Below are positions 42,192 through 51,187 of a DNA stretch of 64,000 nt, piece after piece. The translations under genes were made by a program, and so were the position numbers. Within the stretch, counting starts at the first letter, position 1. The number at the start of each line of letters is the position of its first letter. A model generated the notes under the pieces. That model saw only the letters and a program-made list of their open reading frames with translations. It made no database searches and was not told where the DNA came from. Origin of the DNA: Caldilineae bacterium (lineage in GTDB: Bacteria > Chloroflexota > Anaerolineae > Epilineales > Epilineaceae); the NCBI GenBank assembly GCA_020634625.1, contig JACKBJ010000018.1, forward strand, positions 15,601 to 79,600, read 5' to 3'.

Positions 42192-44588
42192 TTAGCGCCG
42201 GGCGACATAGGGCAGCAGGATCCGCGGCCGGCCGATCGCCGGGGTCGCGCTGGGCTGGGGCGAGGCGCTGGCCGTCGGGCTTGGCGGCGGCGTGCCGGCG
42301 CCGCTTGTCGCGGTCGGCATGGGTGTGGCGCTGGGCGTCTCGCCCGGGTCGGGGCTGACCACCGGCGTCGGCGAGGCCGGCGGCTCGGCCGTCGGCGAGG
42401 CCGGCGGCGGCTCGGTCGGTTCGAACGGCGGACGGGTGGGCGTCGCGGTGCGGCTGGGCGGCGGCGGCTGCTGGAGCGCGCGGACCCAGACCCCGGCCTG
42501 GCCGGCCGCGGCCAGCAGTCGGCCATCGGTCGGCAACCCGCCGAGGCTGAGGTGATGGACCTCCGCCTCGATCGGCAGGCCGGTCTCCGGCTGCCAGCTG
42601 GCGGCCAAGCCCTTGCCCTGGGCTCGGAAGAAGCCCGGCAGCGCCGGATCGCCCGCCTGGAGCGCGCCGCCCAGGAAGGCCAGGCCGTCGATGTCGAAGT
42701 CCGGCGAGAGCCAGGCGCTGCGCGGTCGCCATCCCGCTGGCAGGCCCTCCCCCCATGGGCTCCAGCTCTGGCCGCCATCCTGAGAGCGATAGACCAGCGC
42801 GCGGTCGGCCAGGCGATCGGCCGGCACGCGCTGCTCGGCCAGCGCCAGGAGCGAGAGGTCGCGCACGTAGCCGGGCGAGATCTGCAGGTCGTAGGCGCCG
42901 CGCAAGGGCAACGCGCTGGGAATGCGACCGACCTCGTCGAAGATCTCGCCGAACTCCGAGCGGAAGACCACGCCGCGATCGGTCATGAAGAACAGGCTCT
43001 CGAAGTCGGGGTCGTCGGGCGCCGCGCCCACCGCGACGATGCCGCTGGCGCCCGACTCCAGGAGCTCCCAGGTCTGACCATCGTCGAAGCTCTGGACCAG
43101 GCCGTTGCCGCCGAAGCCGTCCACGTATGGGGCCTCGAGCGCCAACAGCCGGAGCTGGCCGGTGGCGGTCCGGCCGATGGCGGCGATGGCGGGCGGAGCG
43201 CCGCCGGGCGCATCGCCGAAGGGCTCCCACGTGGCGCCGGCGTCGGTCGAACGCATCCGACCGGCGTAGATCCGGCCGTCGCTGTCGAAGTCGGGCGAGG
43301 CCAGCAGGCGGCCACCGGCCGGGATGCGCGGGCTGGCGATCCGCCAGGCGCCCCCGATCTCCGCGCGCAGGATCAGCGCCTCGCGCGCCTGTCGCGGCGA
43401 GCTGCGGGGCAGCCAGGCCAGGGCGAAGGCCAGACCGGCCTGGGGATCGCCGGGCGCCGCCACGTCGACCACCTCGAGCAGGCGCCGACCGCTGCCCCGG
43501 GTCTCGGGAGCCAGCTGCTGCAGTCCCAGGCCGCGTGTGCCGGCCCAGACCGCGCCGTCGATCGGATCGAGCTCGAGCGCGATCGGCTCGACCGGAAGCC
43601 TGGCCAGGCGCTGCCAGCCGCCGCCGTCGTCGTCGCTGCAGTGCACCGCCCCCGTGTCGAAGCCGGCGCAGACGCGGGCGCCTCCGCCCGGCAGGCCGCC
43701 GGCCGCCAGCGCCGTCAGCCGCGCCGGCGGCGCCTCGGGCAGGCTCAGGTCGCGCCAGCTGGCGCCCGCATCCGGGCTGAAGCGAAGACGGTCCGAGCCC
43801 GCGTCCGGCGCGACGGCGTAGTAGATCCGATCGTCGGGAGCGGTGAGCAGCCAGGGTCGCGCAGCGGGCTCCTCGGTCGCGACCGGTCCGCGCGGCTCCC
43901 AGTCGGCGCCGCCATCCGGGCTACGGAAGAGCGCGCGCCCGACCAGCGCGTAGACCGTCTGACCGCCGTCGGCGGCGGCCAGTCGCCAGACCGGGCCGCT
44001 GGCGCCGAAGCGGCCCAGATCCTGCCAGCGCCAGCCGAGGCCGCGATCGTCCGTGACGGCGACCAGGGCCGGCAGGCCGCCCCAGGCCGCGTAGACCCGG
44101 TCGCCGGCGGTGGCCGCCAGCGTGTCCAGCGCTTCGACGCCGCTGGGCCCGGAGCGCAGGGTCCAGGTCTGCCCCGCGTCGGTCGTGAAGGCCAGCCCGG
44201 GGTTGGCCTTGAGCGCGGCGTAGACCCGCAGACCGCTGCCGTCGGCCGGGGCGCGGACCATCTCGACCAGGGCCGGACGATCGGCCGGCGAGGCCAGCTC
44301 GACCGGCAACCAGGTTCGGCCGCCGTCGACCGATCGATGCATCGCGTTGCCGTCCGCGACGAAGAGCATCGGACGCGGTGCGCCGGTCGCGGTCCCCAGG
44401 GTCAGAAGATCGGTCACGACGTCGCCGACCAGCCCCTCGACCCAGGGCGTCCAGGGCTCGACCCGCTGGGCGCTGGCGCTCGGGCGCTGGCCGCGCGCCA
44501 GCGCGAAGGCCAGCGCCAGCCCGGCGCAGATGCCCAGGCCAGCGGCCAGATGACGGCGCTGTCGCCGCCTCGCGATCGCTTCTGGCAT
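42192..44588 (-). CDS. Secreted protein with eight Asp boxes and an LPY-type tail
   Basis: 798 aa from ATG 44588 (AGGAG 7 nt upstream). A signal or signal-anchor helix covers about 15-37. The body has at least eight Asp-box turns: SVDGGRTW, TTDAGQTW, SPDGGADW, SPDAGASW, DDDGGGW, STDAGATW, SFDDGQTW and SQDGGQSW, suggesting one or two beta-propellers. Residues about 705-788 form a Pro/Thr/Ser linker, ending in ILLPYVARR. This linker-plus-tail pattern is one I associate with exported Chloroflexota proteins; its role, perhaps sorting or anchoring, is not established. No glycosidase catalytic set is seen. Confidence 0.85.
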   Translation of the reverse strand: MPEAIARRRQRRHLAAGLGICAGLALAFALARGQRPSASAQRVEPWTPWVEGLVGDVVTDLLTLGTATGAPRPMLFVADGNAMHRSVDGGRTWLPVELASPADRPALVEMVRAPADGSGLRVYAALKANPGLAFTTDAGQTWTLRSGPSGVEALDTLAATAGDRVYAAWGGLPALVAVTDDRGLGWRWQDLGRFGASGPVWRLAAADGGQTVYALVGRALFRSPDGGADWEPRGPVATEEPAARPWLLTAPDDRIYYAVAPDAGSDRLRFSPDAGASWRDLSLPEAPPARLTALAAGGLPGGGARVCAGFDTGAVHCSDDDGGGWQRLARLPVEPIALELDPIDGAVWAGTRGLGLQQLAPETRGSGRRLLEVVDVAAPGDPQAGLAFALAWLPRSSPRQAREALILRAEIGGAWRIASPRIPAGGRLLASPDFDSDGRIYAGRMRSTDAGATWEPFGDAPGGAPPAIAAIGRTATGQLRLLALEAPYVDGFGGNGLVQSFDDGQTWELLESGASGIVAVGAAPDDPDFESLFFMTDRGVVFRSEFGEIFDEVGRIPSALPLRGAYDLQISPGYVRDLSLLALAEQRVPADRLADRALVYRSQDGGQSWSPWGEGLPAGWRPRSAWLSPDFDIDGLAFLGGALQAGDPALPGFFRAQGKGLAASWQPETGLPIEAEVHHLSLGGLPTDGRLLAAAGQAGVWVRALQQPPPPSRTATPTRPPFEPTEPPPASPTAEPPASPTPVVSPDPGETPSATPMPTATSGAGTPPPSPTASASPQPSATPAIGRPRILLPYVARR

Positions 44589-44643
44589 GATCAAGCTCCT
44601 CGATCAGGTCGCGCCGGCGGAACGGGCCGCCGGACCCCAGGCT

Positions 44644-45135
44644 TCAGCCCCGCCGCGGTCGGCCGGCCTGCAGCCAGGCGCCGAGCAGGAGCCCGGACAG
44701 CAGATGCGCCGCCAGGAGCGCGCGGCCTCCCAGGAGCTGGGGCAGGGCCGGGTCGAGCGCCGGCAGGATCGACCAGCGAGCCAGGGCCCAGCCGACGAGC
44801 CCGGACAGGCCGCCCCAGGCCAAGGGTTGATCCTCGGGCAGGCGCAGCAGCAGGCCGGCCAGCAGCGCGCCGAAGCTGGCGCCGGCCAGCAGCGCGATCA
44901 GCGCCCCGCCGAGGCTGGCGTCGGCGTAGAAGTTGTCGAAGGCCTGGGGCGCCGCGCTCTGCAGCCAGCGCACGAGCCAGGCGCCGATGGCGTTCGCGCC
45001 GGCGAGGGCCGAGTGGCCCGCCGCGACGGCGGCGGTGCCGAGCACCGCGACGTAGGCCGCGCCTGCCAGCAGTCCGCCCAGCGCACCGTAGAGGACCTCG
45101 AGAACCGCCGACGGCGCGGGATCGACGCGGGTCAC
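44644..45135 (-). CDS. Membrane protein of unknown function
   Basis: 163 aa with four or five hydrophobic segments (near 12-36, 43-57, 74-97, 104-120 and 137-156) rich in Ala, Gly and Leu. GTG 45135 overlaps the stop of the small gene upstream by 4 nt (GTGA). No family recognised. The pair probably forms one small membrane unit. Confidence 0.7.
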   Translation of the reverse strand: MTRVDPAPSAVLEVLYGALGGLLAGAAYVAVLGTAAVAAGHSALAGANAIGAWLVRWLQSAAPQAFDNFYADASLGGALIALLAGASFGALLAGLLLRLPEDQPLAWGGLSGLVGWALARWSILPALDPALPQLLGGRALLAAHLLSGLLLGAWLQAGRPRRG

Positions 45136-45290
45136 GGCGTGGTGTCGGGGGTCGGAGGCAGGGCCCGCGGCTCGGGCTCGGACCGGGTCTCGAGCGGGTT
45201 CACCAGCGCCAGCAGGCCGCCGGCGAGGATGCCGAGGAGCAGGCCCAGCCTGAAGAAGCCCTGGCCTCGACGCTGCTTCTGCTCAGCCAT
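45132..45290 (-). CDS. 52-residue single-pass membrane protein
   Basis: ATG 45290 with GGAG 8 nt upstream. A basic N-terminus (MAEQKQRRGQ) precedes one helix (FFRLGLLLGILAGGLLALV) and a Pro-rich tail. The layout resembles YtxH-like small proteins, but it is too short to assign. A TAGAAT on the minus strand at 45376-45381 may be its -10. It overlaps the next membrane gene. Confidence 0.65.
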   Translation of the reverse strand: MAEQKQRRGQGFFRLGLLLGILAGGLLALVNPLETRSEPEPRALPPTPDTTP

Positions 45291-45378
45291 GTGCCGACTC
45301 CGATGTCGGGGCCGGACGCGGTCGCCGGCGACGCGGAGGCCCGCGGTCTGGTTCGCGCGGACCGGATCGAGCAGGATT

Positions 45379-46002
45379 CTAGCACGCTCCCGCCGGTCGG
45401 ATGCGGAAGACGCAGGCCGCGTCACCGTCGAGCCGCCATCGCTCGCGCGTGACCTCGCCGCCGACGGTGGCGCGGATGAGGGCCAGGTCCAGCGAACAGA
45501 CCTCGTCGTGGCGCTCGCCCAGCTCGGCATAGGGGCAGCCCAGCTCGTGCAGCAGGAAGTCGCCGCCCGAGGGCTCCCAGCGGGCCGGGAAGCCCTGATC
45601 GTCCAGGATCTCCACCAGCAGGTCGAGGCGGGCTTCGAGCCCCTCGGCCGCGTCGATCGCGGCGCGCCGATCGGCCACCACCCCCGCGGCCATCGCGCTG
45701 AAGAAGCGCTCGGCACCGCCCTGGTCCAGCTGCTTGACCAGGTCGAGCAGTTGGCTGGCGAGCGACGCGTAGCGGCCCTCGCAGAGGGCGCCGGCACCCT
45801 CGGGGCTCAGGCGATAGACGTGCCGGGGCCGGCCTCGGCCGGCCGGCTCGGACACCACGTCCACCAGGCCGCGCTCGCGCAGCAGCTTGAGGTGATGGCG
45901 CACCGTGACCGGCGCCAGGTCGACGGCCTGTGCCAGCCGATCGACCGGCGCCGCACCCGCATGGCGCAGGTAGTCCAGGATCGCGCGACGGCTGCCTTGC
46001 AT
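45379..46002 (-). CDS. sufR: SufR-type iron-sulfur cluster-binding repressor
   Basis: 207 aa. The N-terminal winged helix (1-65) has LAPVTVRHHLKLL and the GRGRPRHVYRLS wing. The C-terminal domain carries Cys156 and Cys169 (CX12C, in GCPYAE and EVCSLD) and Cys197 in DAACVF, the spacing of cluster-binding SufR proteins; Cys207 is an additional C-terminal residue. In this family the cluster-loaded protein represses suf genes. ATG 46002 has AAGGAG 9 nt upstream. It is divergent from the A-type carrier, with a shared palindrome in between. Confidence 0.88.
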   Translation of the reverse strand: MQGSRRAILDYLRHAGAAPVDRLAQAVDLAPVTVRHHLKLLRERGLVDVVSEPAGRGRPRHVYRLSPEGAGALCEGRYASLASQLLDLVKQLDQGGAERFFSAMAAGVVADRRAAIDAAEGLEARLDLLVEILDDQGFPARWEPSGGDFLLHELGCPYAELGERHDEVCSLDLALIRATVGGEVTRERWRLDGDAACVFRIRPAGAC

Positions 46003-46024
46003 GGCGGATCGCTCCTTCCCGCCG

Positions 46025-46053
46025 AGTATATCGTCGCCGACTGCGTCGGTCAA
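46025..46053 (-). promoter_or_regulatory. sufR promoter
   Basis: On the minus strand TTGACC (46048-46053), a 17-bp spacer and TATACT (46025-46030). The palindrome 46056-46083 abuts its -35. Confidence 0.65.
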
Positions 46054-46055
46054 CG

Positions 46056-46083
46056 AATATCGCTGATGGCGACAAGCGATATT
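46056..46083. promoter_or_regulatory. Candidate SufR operator shared by two promoters
   Basis: Perfect 9-bp arms AATATCGCT (46056-46064) and AGCGATATT (46075-46083) with a 10-bp spacer. It touches the -35 of sufR on one side and overlaps the -35 of the carrier gene on the other, so one bound regulator could repress both. It does not match the cyanobacterial CAAC-N6-GTTG motif. Confidence 0.6.
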
Positions 46084-46111
46084 GCGCTGGCCAGAGGCCC
46101 TATGCTAGAAT
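46082..46111 (+). promoter_or_regulatory. Promoter of the A-type carrier gene
   Basis: TTGCGC (46082-46087), an 18-bp spacer and TAGAAT (46106-46111). The palindrome ends inside its -35. Confidence 0.5.
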
Positions 46112-46205
46112 GCCGGCCCAAGGAGCCGCGAGCGTCTCGAGGTCCTTTGTTCGATTGCCATCCCATCCCGCCGGCAAGACCCGGTCGACCGTGGAGGAAC
46201 ACGCG

Positions 46206-46640
46206 ATGATCCGCGAAGACATCCCGCTCATCCAGCACAAGCCCGCCGCCGTGGCAGCCCCGATCACGATCACGCCCGCGGCCGCAGCCAAGCTGCGGGA
46301 TGTCATCGCGTCCAAGGGCCTGGAGAAGGCCGGCCTGCGCGTCTTCGTCAGCGGAGGCGGTTGCTCGGGCCTGCAGTACGGCATGGCCTTCGAGACCCAG
46401 GGCGGCGAAGACCAGGACATCAGCTTCAGCGCCGAGGGGCTCGACGTCTACGTCGACCCGATCAGCATCCAGTACGTCCAGGGCGCGCACATCGACTTCG
46501 TCGACAGCCTGATGGGCGGTGGCTTCAAGATCGAGAACCCGAACGCGGCCAGCAGCTGCGGCTGCGGAACCTCCTTCAAGCCCAAGGGCGAGGCCGAGTC
46601 CGCCCCGGCGGCCGGCGGTGGTTGCGGCTGCAGCCACTGA
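46206..46640 (+). CDS. A-type iron-sulfur carrier (ErpA/SufA/IscA family)
   Basis: 144 aa. Delivers Fe-S clusters to target proteins. The three conserved Cys are Cys53 in GGGCSGLQYG and Cys118/Cys120 in SSCGCGTSF. A Gly-rich tail adds Cys140 and Cys142 (GGGCGCSH), which is unusual for the family. The N-terminus has about 18 residues before the fold. ATG 46206 follows GGAGG by 9 nt. Divergent from sufR and separated from the Rrf2 gene by a strong hairpin, so it is its own transcript. Confidence 0.92.
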   Translation: MIREDIPLIQHKPAAVAAPITITPAAAAKLRDVIASKGLEKAGLRVFVSGGGCSGLQYGMAFETQGGEDQDISFSAEGLDVYVDPISIQYVQGAHIDFVDSLMGGGFKIENPNAASSCGCGTSFKPKGEAESAPAAGGGCGCSH

Positions 46641-46700
46641 GCCGATGGGCCGGATCGGGTCGGGCCTGAAGCTCGCCCCGACGCCGACATCTCGAAATCC

Positions 46701-46743
46701 ACGCAGCGGAGGCGGGGGCTCCAAGCCACCGCCTCCGCTGCGT
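46701..46743. terminator. Strong hairpin after the A-type carrier gene
   Basis: 15-bp perfect arms (46701-46715 with 46729-46743), one mismatch, three more pairs and a TCCAA loop. No U-run follows. It isolates the carrier gene from the Rrf2 promoter downstream. Confidence 0.65.
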
Positions 46744-46807
46744 GTCAACCGGGTTGCGAAAACGCCCAGGTAAGCCGGACAGGACCCGTCTCGGCCTGAA
46801 CAAGGAC

Positions 46808-46836
46808 TTGACGAGGCTCGGTCCAGGCGGTATCAT
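46808..46836 (+). promoter_or_regulatory. Promoter of the rrf2-sufBCDUS operon
   Basis: TTGACG (46808-46813), 17 bp, TATCAT (46831-46836). The transcript would start near 46843, inside or next to the GGAACC palindrome. Confidence 0.7.
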
Positions 46837-46844
46837 CGCCAATT

Positions 46845-46861
46845 GGAACCACTCCGGTTCC
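46845..46861. promoter_or_regulatory. Candidate Rrf2 operator
   Basis: GGAACC-ACTCC-GGTTCC, a perfect 6-bp inverted repeat with a 5-bp spacer at the predicted transcription start. Autoregulation by the adjacent Rrf2 protein is the simplest reading. Confidence 0.5.
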
Positions 46862-46913
46862 CTATCCGGCCTGGCCGGCGATCGAGCCCGCCACGTCCGT
46901 CGAGGCCCCGCGC

Positions 46914-47420
46914 ATGATCCGCATCACCAAACAGGCCGACTACGGCATCATCCTGCTCCTGCGCCTGGCGCGGGATCCGGGCACCGTGCGATCGGCCAAC
47001 GATCTGGCCGAGGCAACCGCGCTGCCCGCGCCGATGGCCGGCAAGATCCTCAAGTCATTGGCGCGCGAAGGCCTGCTCAGCTCCAAGCGCGGCGCCCAGG
47101 GAGGCTACTGTCTGGCCCGCCCGCCCGAGGCGATCTCGGTGGCCGACATCGTCTCCGCGCTCGACGGTCCGATCGCCGTCACCGACTGCCTGGACGAGGC
47201 CTGCGGCTGCGAGCGCCGACCCGACTGCCCGACCCACGGCCATTGGCGCTGGATCAACGGCGCCATCCAGTCGGCGCTGGACAGCGTGAGCCTGGCCGCG
47301 ATGCTGGAGCCCGCGCCGACCCGCTGGCTCCGACCGGCCGGGATCGAGCCGATGGACCGGCTCGCCCTGGTCGAACGGCTCGAGCGGATCCCCGGCGCGG
47401 TCGACGCCCAGCCGCACTGA
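46914..47420 (+). CDS. Rrf2-family SUF system regulator
   Basis: 168 aa. The winged helix (1-75) is that of IscR/Rrf2: ITKQADYGIILLLRLA, LPAPMAGKILKSLAREGLL and KRGAQGGYCLARPP. Cys92, Cys97, Cys99 and Cys105 (in DCLDEACGCERRPDC) can ligate an Fe-S cluster. It matches the SUF-associated Rrf2 group rather than NsrR by context. It precedes sufB by 75 nt and should share its transcript, giving feedback control. Other Rrf2 proteins sense nitric oxide or cysteine, which cannot be excluded. Confidence 0.9.
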   Translation: MIRITKQADYGIILLLRLARDPGTVRSANDLAEATALPAPMAGKILKSLAREGLLSSKRGAQGGYCLARPPEAISVADIVSALDGPIAVTDCLDEACGCERRPDCPTHGHWRWINGAIQSALDSVSLAAMLEPAPTRWLRPAGIEPMDRLALVERLERIPGAVDAQPH

Positions 47421-47495
47421 ACGACGATCCGCGCGGCGCGGCCAGCGCCCCGGTCACACCGAACCGACGATCGCCAACCCGAACACGAGGGAATC

Positions 47496-48947
47496 ATGCC
47501 CAAGACCGCTACCAGCACCATCGAGGCGCTCTCGCAGCAAGGCTACGAGGCCGGCTTCATCACCGATGTCGAGCAGGACATGGCGCCGCCCGGCCTCGAT
47601 GAGAGCACCGTCCGCTTCATCTCGGCCAAGAAGGGCGAGCCCGAGTGGCTGCTCGAGTGGCGCCTCAAGGCCTTCCGCTACTGGCAGGAGATGGTCGAGC
47701 CCGACTGGGCCAACATCCACTACCCCGCGATCGACTACCAGTCGATCATCTACTATGCCGCGCCCAAGGGCGTCGACGATCGTCCCAAGAGCCTCGACGA
47801 GGTCGATCCGGAGATCCGGCGCACCTACGAGCGCCTGGGCATCCCGCTCGAGGAGCAGCTGGTGCTGGCCGGCGTGGCCGTCGACGCCGTCTTCGACAGC
47901 GTGTCGGTGGCCACCACCTACCGGGCCAAGCTGGCCGAGAAGGGCATCATCTTCTGCTCCTTCTCGGAGGCGGTGCGCGAGCACCCCGAGCTGGTGCGCC
48001 AGTACCTCGGCTCGGTCGTCCCGCCGACCGACAACTTCTTCGCGGCGCTGAACTCGGCCGTCTTCAGCGACGGCTCCTTCGTCTTCATCCCCAAGGGCGT
48101 CAAGTGCCCGATGGACCTGTCGACCTACTTCCGCATCAACGCCCGGAACACCGGCCAGTTCGAGCGCACGCTCATCGTGGCCGAGGAAGGCGCCGAGGTC
48201 AGCTACCTCGAGGGCTGCACCGCCCCGATGCGCGACGAGAACCAGCTGCATGCGGCGGTGGTCGAGCTGGTGGCGCTCGACGACGCCTCGATCAAGTACT
48301 CGACCGTCCAGAACTGGTACCCTGGCGACGCCGAGGGCGTCGGCGGCGTCTACAACTTCGTCACCAAGCGCGGCCTCTGCCGCGGCAAGCGCTCGAAGAT
48401 CAGCTGGACCCAGGTCGAGACCGGCTCGTCCATCACCTGGAAGTATCCCGGCTGCATCCTCTTGGGCGACGACTCGATCGGCGAGTTCTACTCGGTGGCC
48501 GTCTCGCGCTTGCGCCAGCAGGCCGACACGGGCACGAAGATGATCCACATCGGCAAGAACACCCGCTCGACCGTCATCTCCAAGGGCATCTCGGCCGGCC
48601 ACGGTCAGAACACCTACCGCGGCATGGTCAAGATCATGAAGGGCGCCGACGGCGCGCGGAACTTCTCGCAGTGCGACTCGATGCTGATCGGCGATCAGTG
48701 CGGCGCGCACACCTTCCCCTACATCGACGTCCAGAACCCCAGCGCGCGCATGGAGCACGAGGCCACCACCTCGAAGGTGGGCGAAGACCAGATCTTCTAC
48801 TGCCAGCAACGCGGCCTGGGCGAGGAAGAGGCCCTGGGCGTCATCGTCAACGGCTTCTGCCGCGAGGTCTTCCGCGAGCTGCCGATGGAGTTCGCGGTCG
48901 AGGCCCAGAAGCTGCTCGAGATCAGCCTCGAAGGCTCGGTCGGCTGA
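47496..48947 (+). CDS. sufB: Fe-S scaffold subunit SufB
   Basis: 483 aa. The core of the SufBC2D scaffold on which clusters are built. Marked by YYAAPKG, TYFRINARNTGQFERTLIV, EGCTAPMRDENQLHAAVVEL, STVQNWYPGD, SKGISAGHGQNTYRG, and NCSQCDSML in its NFSQCDSMLIG form. The Cys in SQCDSML is the conserved scaffold residue. ATG 47496 has GAGGGA just upstream. First structural gene of the operon. Confidence 0.97.
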   Translation: MPKTATSTIEALSQQGYEAGFITDVEQDMAPPGLDESTVRFISAKKGEPEWLLEWRLKAFRYWQEMVEPDWANIHYPAIDYQSIIYYAAPKGVDDRPKSLDEVDPEIRRTYERLGIPLEEQLVLAGVAVDAVFDSVSVATTYRAKLAEKGIIFCSFSEAVREHPELVRQYLGSVVPPTDNFFAALNSAVFSDGSFVFIPKGVKCPMDLSTYFRINARNTGQFERTLIVAEEGAEVSYLEGCTAPMRDENQLHAAVVELVALDDASIKYSTVQNWYPGDAEGVGGVYNFVTKRGLCRGKRSKISWTQVETGSSITWKYPGCILLGDDSIGEFYSVAVSRLRQQADTGTKMIHIGKNTRSTVISKGISAGHGQNTYRGMVKIMKGADGARNFSQCDSMLIGDQCGAHTFPYIDVQNPSARMEHEATTSKVGEDQIFYCQQRGLGEEEALGVIVNGFCREVFRELPMEFAVEAQKLLEISLEGSVG

Positions 48948-49015
48948 GCCGCCATCCGGCGCTCGGACCCGACCCCGGATTCACGCATCCCCGCATTGTG
49001 AGGAACAGCACCACC

Positions 49016-49795
<780 letters not shown>

Positions 49796-49799
49796 TTCG

Positions 49800-51173
49800 A
49801 TGGATAGCACGATCCTGCCGACCGCCGAGCGCGCCGCCCCGGCCATGGCCCATACCGAGCCCTTCCTGGCCGCCTGGCAGAGCCTCGAGAGCCGGCTCAA
49901 CGGCGCCCAGCCGCGGCCGCTCAAGGCCTTGCGCCAGGCGGCCGTCGATCGCTTCGCGGCCAACGGCTTCCCGACCCCGCGGCTGGAGGACTGGCGCTCG
50001 ACCGACGTCGAGGCCATCTACGAGACGCGCTTCGCCTACCGCAACGCGCCCGGGACGGTCACCGAGGCCGAGCTGGCGCCCTTCCGCTACGCGGGCTGCG
50101 CCCAGCTCGTCTTCGTCGACGGCCACTACGTCCCGGCCCTGTCCCGGCTGACGGAGCTGCCGGCGGGCATCCAGGCCGGCAGCCTGGCCGAGGCCCTGGC
50201 CGCGGCGCCCGAGCGCGTCGGCGGTCAGCTGGCCACGCTGGCCCGCATGGAGACGCCGGCCCAGGCCTTCGTGGCCCTCAACACCGCCTTCATCCGCGAC
50301 GGGCTCTACGTGGCGGCCGATCGGGGCGCGGTGGCCGAGACGCCGATCCAGGCCCTCTTCGTCTCGACCGGCGACGACGACGGCGTCTGCTTCCCGCGCA
50401 ACCTGGTGGTGGCCGACGAGGCCAGCCAGCTGACCGTCATCGAGACCTATGCCACGCTGGGCCGCGGCCGACACTTCACCTGCGGCGTCACCGAGGCGCT
50501 GGTCGGCCCGGGCGCGGTGGTCGACCACTACAAGGTCCAGAAGGAGCAGCGCAGCGCCTTCCACGTGGCCGCGCTCTACGTCCACCAGGACCGCGCCAGC
50601 ACCTTCGACTCGCATTCGGTGCAGCACGGCGGCGCCCTGGTGCGCAACGACTGGGTGGCCGTGCTGGCCGGCGAGGGCGTCAGCTGCACCCTCAACGGGC
50701 TCTACGTGATGGCCGGCGAGCAGCATGTCGACAACCACATGCTGGTCGAGCACGTCGCACCGAACTGCTACAGCTTCGAGCTCTACAAGGGCATCCTCGA
50801 GGAAGCCTCGAGCTCGGTCTTCAACGGCCGCATCTTCGTCCACAAGGGCGCCCAGAAGACCGACGCGGTGCAGTCGAACAAGAACCTGCTGCTGTCGCGG
50901 CAGGCCCTGGCGCAGTCCAACCCGCAGCTCGAGATCTTCGCCGACGACGTGCGCTGCACGCATGGCTCCACGGTCGGCCAGCTCGACGAGGAGGCCGTGT
51001 TCTACCTGCGTTCGCGCGGCATCGGCGACGAGGCCGCCAAGAGCATCCTGACCTATGCCTTCGCGGCCGACATCGTCGAGCGCATCAAGCCGGCGCCGGT
51101 GCGCGAGGACCTCGAGGCCTTCCTCTTCCAACGTCTGCCGGATGGCGACATCGTCCGCATGGCCGCCCTCTAG
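49800..51173 (+). CDS. sufD: Fe-S scaffold subunit SufD
   Basis: 457 aa. SufB paralog in the SufBC2D complex. Recognised by PTPRLEDWRSTD near residue 58, then EALVGPGAVVDHYKVQ, HSVQHGGALVRND, ADDVRCTHGSTVGQLDEEAVFYLRSRGI and the C-terminal EVxERIKP-like VERIKPAPVR. ATG 49800 follows the sufC stop by 4 nt, without a separate strong ribosome site, so translational coupling is likely. Confidence 0.95.
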   Translation: MDSTILPTAERAAPAMAHTEPFLAAWQSLESRLNGAQPRPLKALRQAAVDRFAANGFPTPRLEDWRSTDVEAIYETRFAYRNAPGTVTEAELAPFRYAGCAQLVFVDGHYVPALSRLTELPAGIQAGSLAEALAAAPERVGGQLATLARMETPAQAFVALNTAFIRDGLYVAADRGAVAETPIQALFVSTGDDDGVCFPRNLVVADEASQLTVIETYATLGRGRHFTCGVTEALVGPGAVVDHYKVQKEQRSAFHVAALYVHQDRASTFDSHSVQHGGALVRNDWVAVLAGEGVSCTLNGLYVMAGEQHVDNHMLVEHVAPNCYSFELYKGILEEASSSVFNGRIFVHKGAQKTDAVQSNKNLLLSRQALAQSNPQLEIFADDVRCTHGSTVGQLDEEAVFYLRSRGIGDEAAKSILTYAFAADIVERIKPAPVREDLEAFLFQRLPDGDIVRMAAL

Positions 51174-51187
51174 GCGAGCGAGGCATC

